Position numbers and translations under genes: made by a program
Notes under the pieces: model-generated
Seen by the model: only the letters and a program-made list of their open reading frames with translations
What the model was told of the DNA's origin: nothing
Database searches by the model: none
NCBI GenBank assembly: GCA_023398165.1
Contig: JAEWSQ010000007.1
Span: forward strand, 248,001-312,000
Length of the DNA: 64,000 nucleotides
Direction of reading: 5' to 3'
DNA from: Spirochaetota bacterium
Lineage (GTDB): Bacteria > Spirochaetota > Spirochaetia > Treponematales > Treponemataceae
Part shown: positions 62,579-64,000 of the stretch, one piece after another
Numbering within the stretch: position 1 is the first letter of the stretch
Layout of the letters: each line of letters begins with the position of its first letter

Positions 62579-63199
62579 TTACTCCAAAATCCAGAGGTGC
62601 ATCAGTTGGACTGTTTTACTTTTTAGATCAACCGTACCGATAAACTCCTTTCGGAAAGGAATTAAAACCTTGCGGTCTTTGTTATCTGTGCTGTCGAGTA
62701 AACCGTCCAAACTCTCGGTTAGGGAAACCTCTAAAAGGTCGCCTGCACCGCCTTCCAATACGTCTGTAATGTAACCCGCCGTTACGGGTTCAGATTTTTC
62801 TGCCAGTTCTTTTTTGCCCGTCTTTTTGCCGTTTTCATAATACACAAGAGAGCAAGACTTTAAGTCATCGACATAGTATTCGTCCTTATATAAAGGACAG
62901 GCTTTGCCGCGGGGGACTAGAATCTCATAACCGGTATATTTTTTTGCTTCCTCCGGTGATTCTATGCCCTTTAATTTCATTAGAAGAGAAGAGACGCACC
63001 CTTCAACAGATTCAACAGTGAATTGTTTTACAGTACTGCCCTGTCTCAAAGTTACATCAGTAAGTTCAAAAAAATGACTGCATTCACCCGATGTACTCTC
63101 AACTTTACATGTACCCGCAAGTCCGTGAGGCCCGCGGATAAATCCTGCAATCATTTCTGACTGCGCAGCCTTTACAGGCTGTTCTTCTTTTTGCTCCAT
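62579..63199 (-). CDS. rimM: 16S rRNA processing protein RimM
   Basis: 206 residues, a little longer than the usual ~175. IAGFIRGPHGLAGTCKVES opens the RimM N-terminal domain, and a C-terminal PRC-barrel part (YYVDDLKSCSLVYYENG) follows. It assists 30S maturation near S19. Its ATG overlaps the KH gene stop by one base. Confidence 0.96.
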   Translation of the reverse strand: MEQKEEQPVKAAQSEMIAGFIRGPHGLAGTCKVESTSGECSHFFELTDVTLRQGSTVKQFTVESVEGCVSSLLMKLKGIESPEEAKKYTGYEILVPRGKACPLYKDEYYVDDLKSCSLVYYENGKKTGKKELAEKSEPVTAGYITDVLEGGAGDLLEVSLTESLDGLLDSTDNKDRKVLIPFRKEFIGTVDLKSKTVQLMHLWILE

Positions 63200-63432
63200 C
63201 AGTCCAGTATTTCCAGGCTGTAACGCTTACCGGTTTTACTGGCAGACGCACTTAATACAGTCCGTAATGCTTTAGCAATGCGGCCGTACTTTCCGATTAC
63301 TTTACCAATATCGCCGCTTGCTACACGAAGTTCAATCACAGGACCCCGTTCGCCTTCGACTTCTTGAACTGAAACAGCACTGGGATCACTGACCAATGAT
63401 TTTGCGATGTATTCGATCAGGTCTTTTTCCAT
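63199..63432 (-). CDS. khpA: KH-domain RNA-binding protein
   Basis: 77 residues, a single KH domain with the GxxG loop in DIGKVIGKYGRIAKALRT. Small RNA-binding protein usually encoded between rpsP and rimM. AAGGGGA precedes the ATG. Confidence 0.96.
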   Translation of the reverse strand: MEKDLIEYIAKSLVSDPSAVSVQEVEGERGPVIELRVASGDIGKVIGKYGRIAKALRTVLSASASKTGKRYSLEILD

Positions 63433-63454
63433 TCCCCTTACTCCTTCTGTTCAG

Positions 63455-63703
63455 TTATTTTACTGTAAAGCTCTTCTTATTGAAGATTTTGCGGACTGTG
63501 TCGCTGGGCTGGGCACCGACGCTTAACCAGTAACGTGCGCGTTCCTCATTGAAGGAAATCTGTTTATCTTCAGCCTCAATAGGATGATAGATGCCGATTT
63601 CTTCAATTGTCGTGCCGTCACGGGGTTTGCGTGAATCCTGTACCACGATTCTGTAGTAAGGTCTTTTTTTGGTTCCAAGCTTCATGAGTCTGATTTTAAC
63701 CAC
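63455..63703 (-). CDS. rpsP: 30S ribosomal protein S16
   Basis: 82 residues, with VKIRLMKLGTKKRPYYRIVVQDSRKPRDG at the N-terminus. Start is GTG with GGAGG seven bases upstream. First gene of the operon; a strong promoter lies about 100 bases upstream. Confidence 0.98.
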   Translation of the reverse strand: MVKIRLMKLGTKKRPYYRIVVQDSRKPRDGTTIEEIGIYHPIEAEDKQISFNEERARYWLSVGAQPSDTVRKIFNKKSFTVK

Positions 63704-63799
63704 TTTGTATCCTCCAAATGAACTTAATTGTAGTAATAAAGTTCAAAATTTGACATTAAACAGTGCTCTATGCATAAAAAGCACACAGCATGAGCATAA

Positions 63800-63828
63800 C
63801 TTATAGCATAAACGGCCTTCATAGTCAA
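63800..63828 (-). promoter_or_regulatory. Promoter of the rpsP operon
   Basis: TTGACT (63823-63828), 17-base spacer and TATAAG (63800-63805) on the minus strand. The leader of about 90 bases contains a possible GTGCT/AGCAC hairpin. Confidence 0.7.
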
Positions 63829-63858
63829 GATAAAGGGTCTACCGAACCGGAATACAAA

Positions 63859-64000
63859 TCAGAGTTCCATCATCTGAAGCCATTCCTCATAAGAAACCAG
63901 GTCCTTTTGGATTAATTGGAAATGCAGACGAGGTAGTTTCCATGATAATGCTATTAGTATATCCATTTTTTGAATTACCGCCATCTGTTCATCGGTCATC
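63859..64000 (-). CDS. C-terminal fragment of an unrecognised protein, cut by window edge
   Basis: The frame runs from the window edge to a TGA at 63859, reading MAVIQKMDILIALSW and ending SYEEWLQMMEL. A possible ATG lies at 63999, so it could be a complete short gene or the end of a longer one. Function unknown. Confidence 0.45.
   Translation of the reverse strand, partial: MTDEQMAVIQKMDILIALSWKLPRLHFQLIQKDLVSYEEWLQMMEL

Overview
The window looks like part of a chromosome from a Treponema-like spirochaete. This is inferred from gene families and order, not from a database search. Supporting signs are the rpsP-khpA-rimM-trmD-rplS order followed by a flagellar-type FliK-like/FlhB-C-terminal/HD-GYP/yraN cluster, many lipoproteins, abundant two-component and cyclic-di-GMP genes, and moderate-to-low GC with short intergenic gaps. 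Nothing looks like a complete prophage, IS element or CRISPR array.

Layout. 1-6.4 kb: the start of a GGDEF/EAL protein on the minus strand, then a plus-strand amino-acid operon (thrA aspartokinase-homoserine dehydrogenase, a DAHP synthase-prephenate dehydratase fusion, ilvH). 6.3-16.4 kb: a MATE exporter, an RND efflux operon (adaptor, RND pump, lipoprotein, TolC-like protein) divergent from a TetR regulator, and an amidohydrolase whose metal-binding start is only reached with an ACG initiation codon. 16.5-23.3 kb: two translationally coupled 640-residue EAL-family membrane proteins, one with an intact and one with a decayed EAL site, divergent from a CheY/CheX/membrane CheA-like kinase operon. 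23.4-25.3 kb: a queuosine-precursor transporter under a preQ1-I riboswitch, a GxxExxY gene remnant, a small orphan and a structured intergenic element. 25.3-34.2 kb: a lipoprotein and TonB-receptor-like protein, then single genes (DUF456, ankyrin lipoprotein, DUF2974 hydrolase, TIGR01440, membrane LuxR-type regulator, radical SAM/SPASM protein). 34.4-39.1 kb: an ABC-ABC-permease-permease operon made by duplication, whose permeases carry a three-fold helical repeat. 39.2-46.3 kb: lipocalin, ilvC, an aldose-epimerase-like gene, a BvgS-like hybrid kinase and ilvY. 46.4-52 kb: a Gld-type ABC operon and a GH18 lipoprotein. 52.4-57.8 kb: argG, an FlK-type thioesterase, argH and a polar amino-acid ABC importer, then tRNA-Leu. 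58.0-64 kb: the yraN/HD-GYP/FlhX/FliK-like operon and the rpsP-rplS ribosomal operon.

How the genes work together. The cell appears to make its own aspartate-family, aromatic, branched-chain and arginine amino acids, with feedback by ACT domains (three adjacent genes carry them) and probable IlvY control of ilvC. Second-messenger signalling is represented by four proteins: an intact EAL, an intact HD-GYP, a decayed EAL and one cut by the window edge. All three GGDEF domains have lost the GGDEF motif, so this region seems built to degrade or sense c-di-GMP rather than make it.

The most interesting reading results are: several genes without Shine-Dalgarno sequences whose -10 box sits 7-10 bases before the ATG (probable leaderless mRNAs), one of them embedded in the rplS terminator; the ACG start; the repeat-bearing duplicated ABC exporter with palindromic operators; the membrane CheA-like relay; and the preQ1 riboswitch. 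No clearly new defence or mobile system was found.
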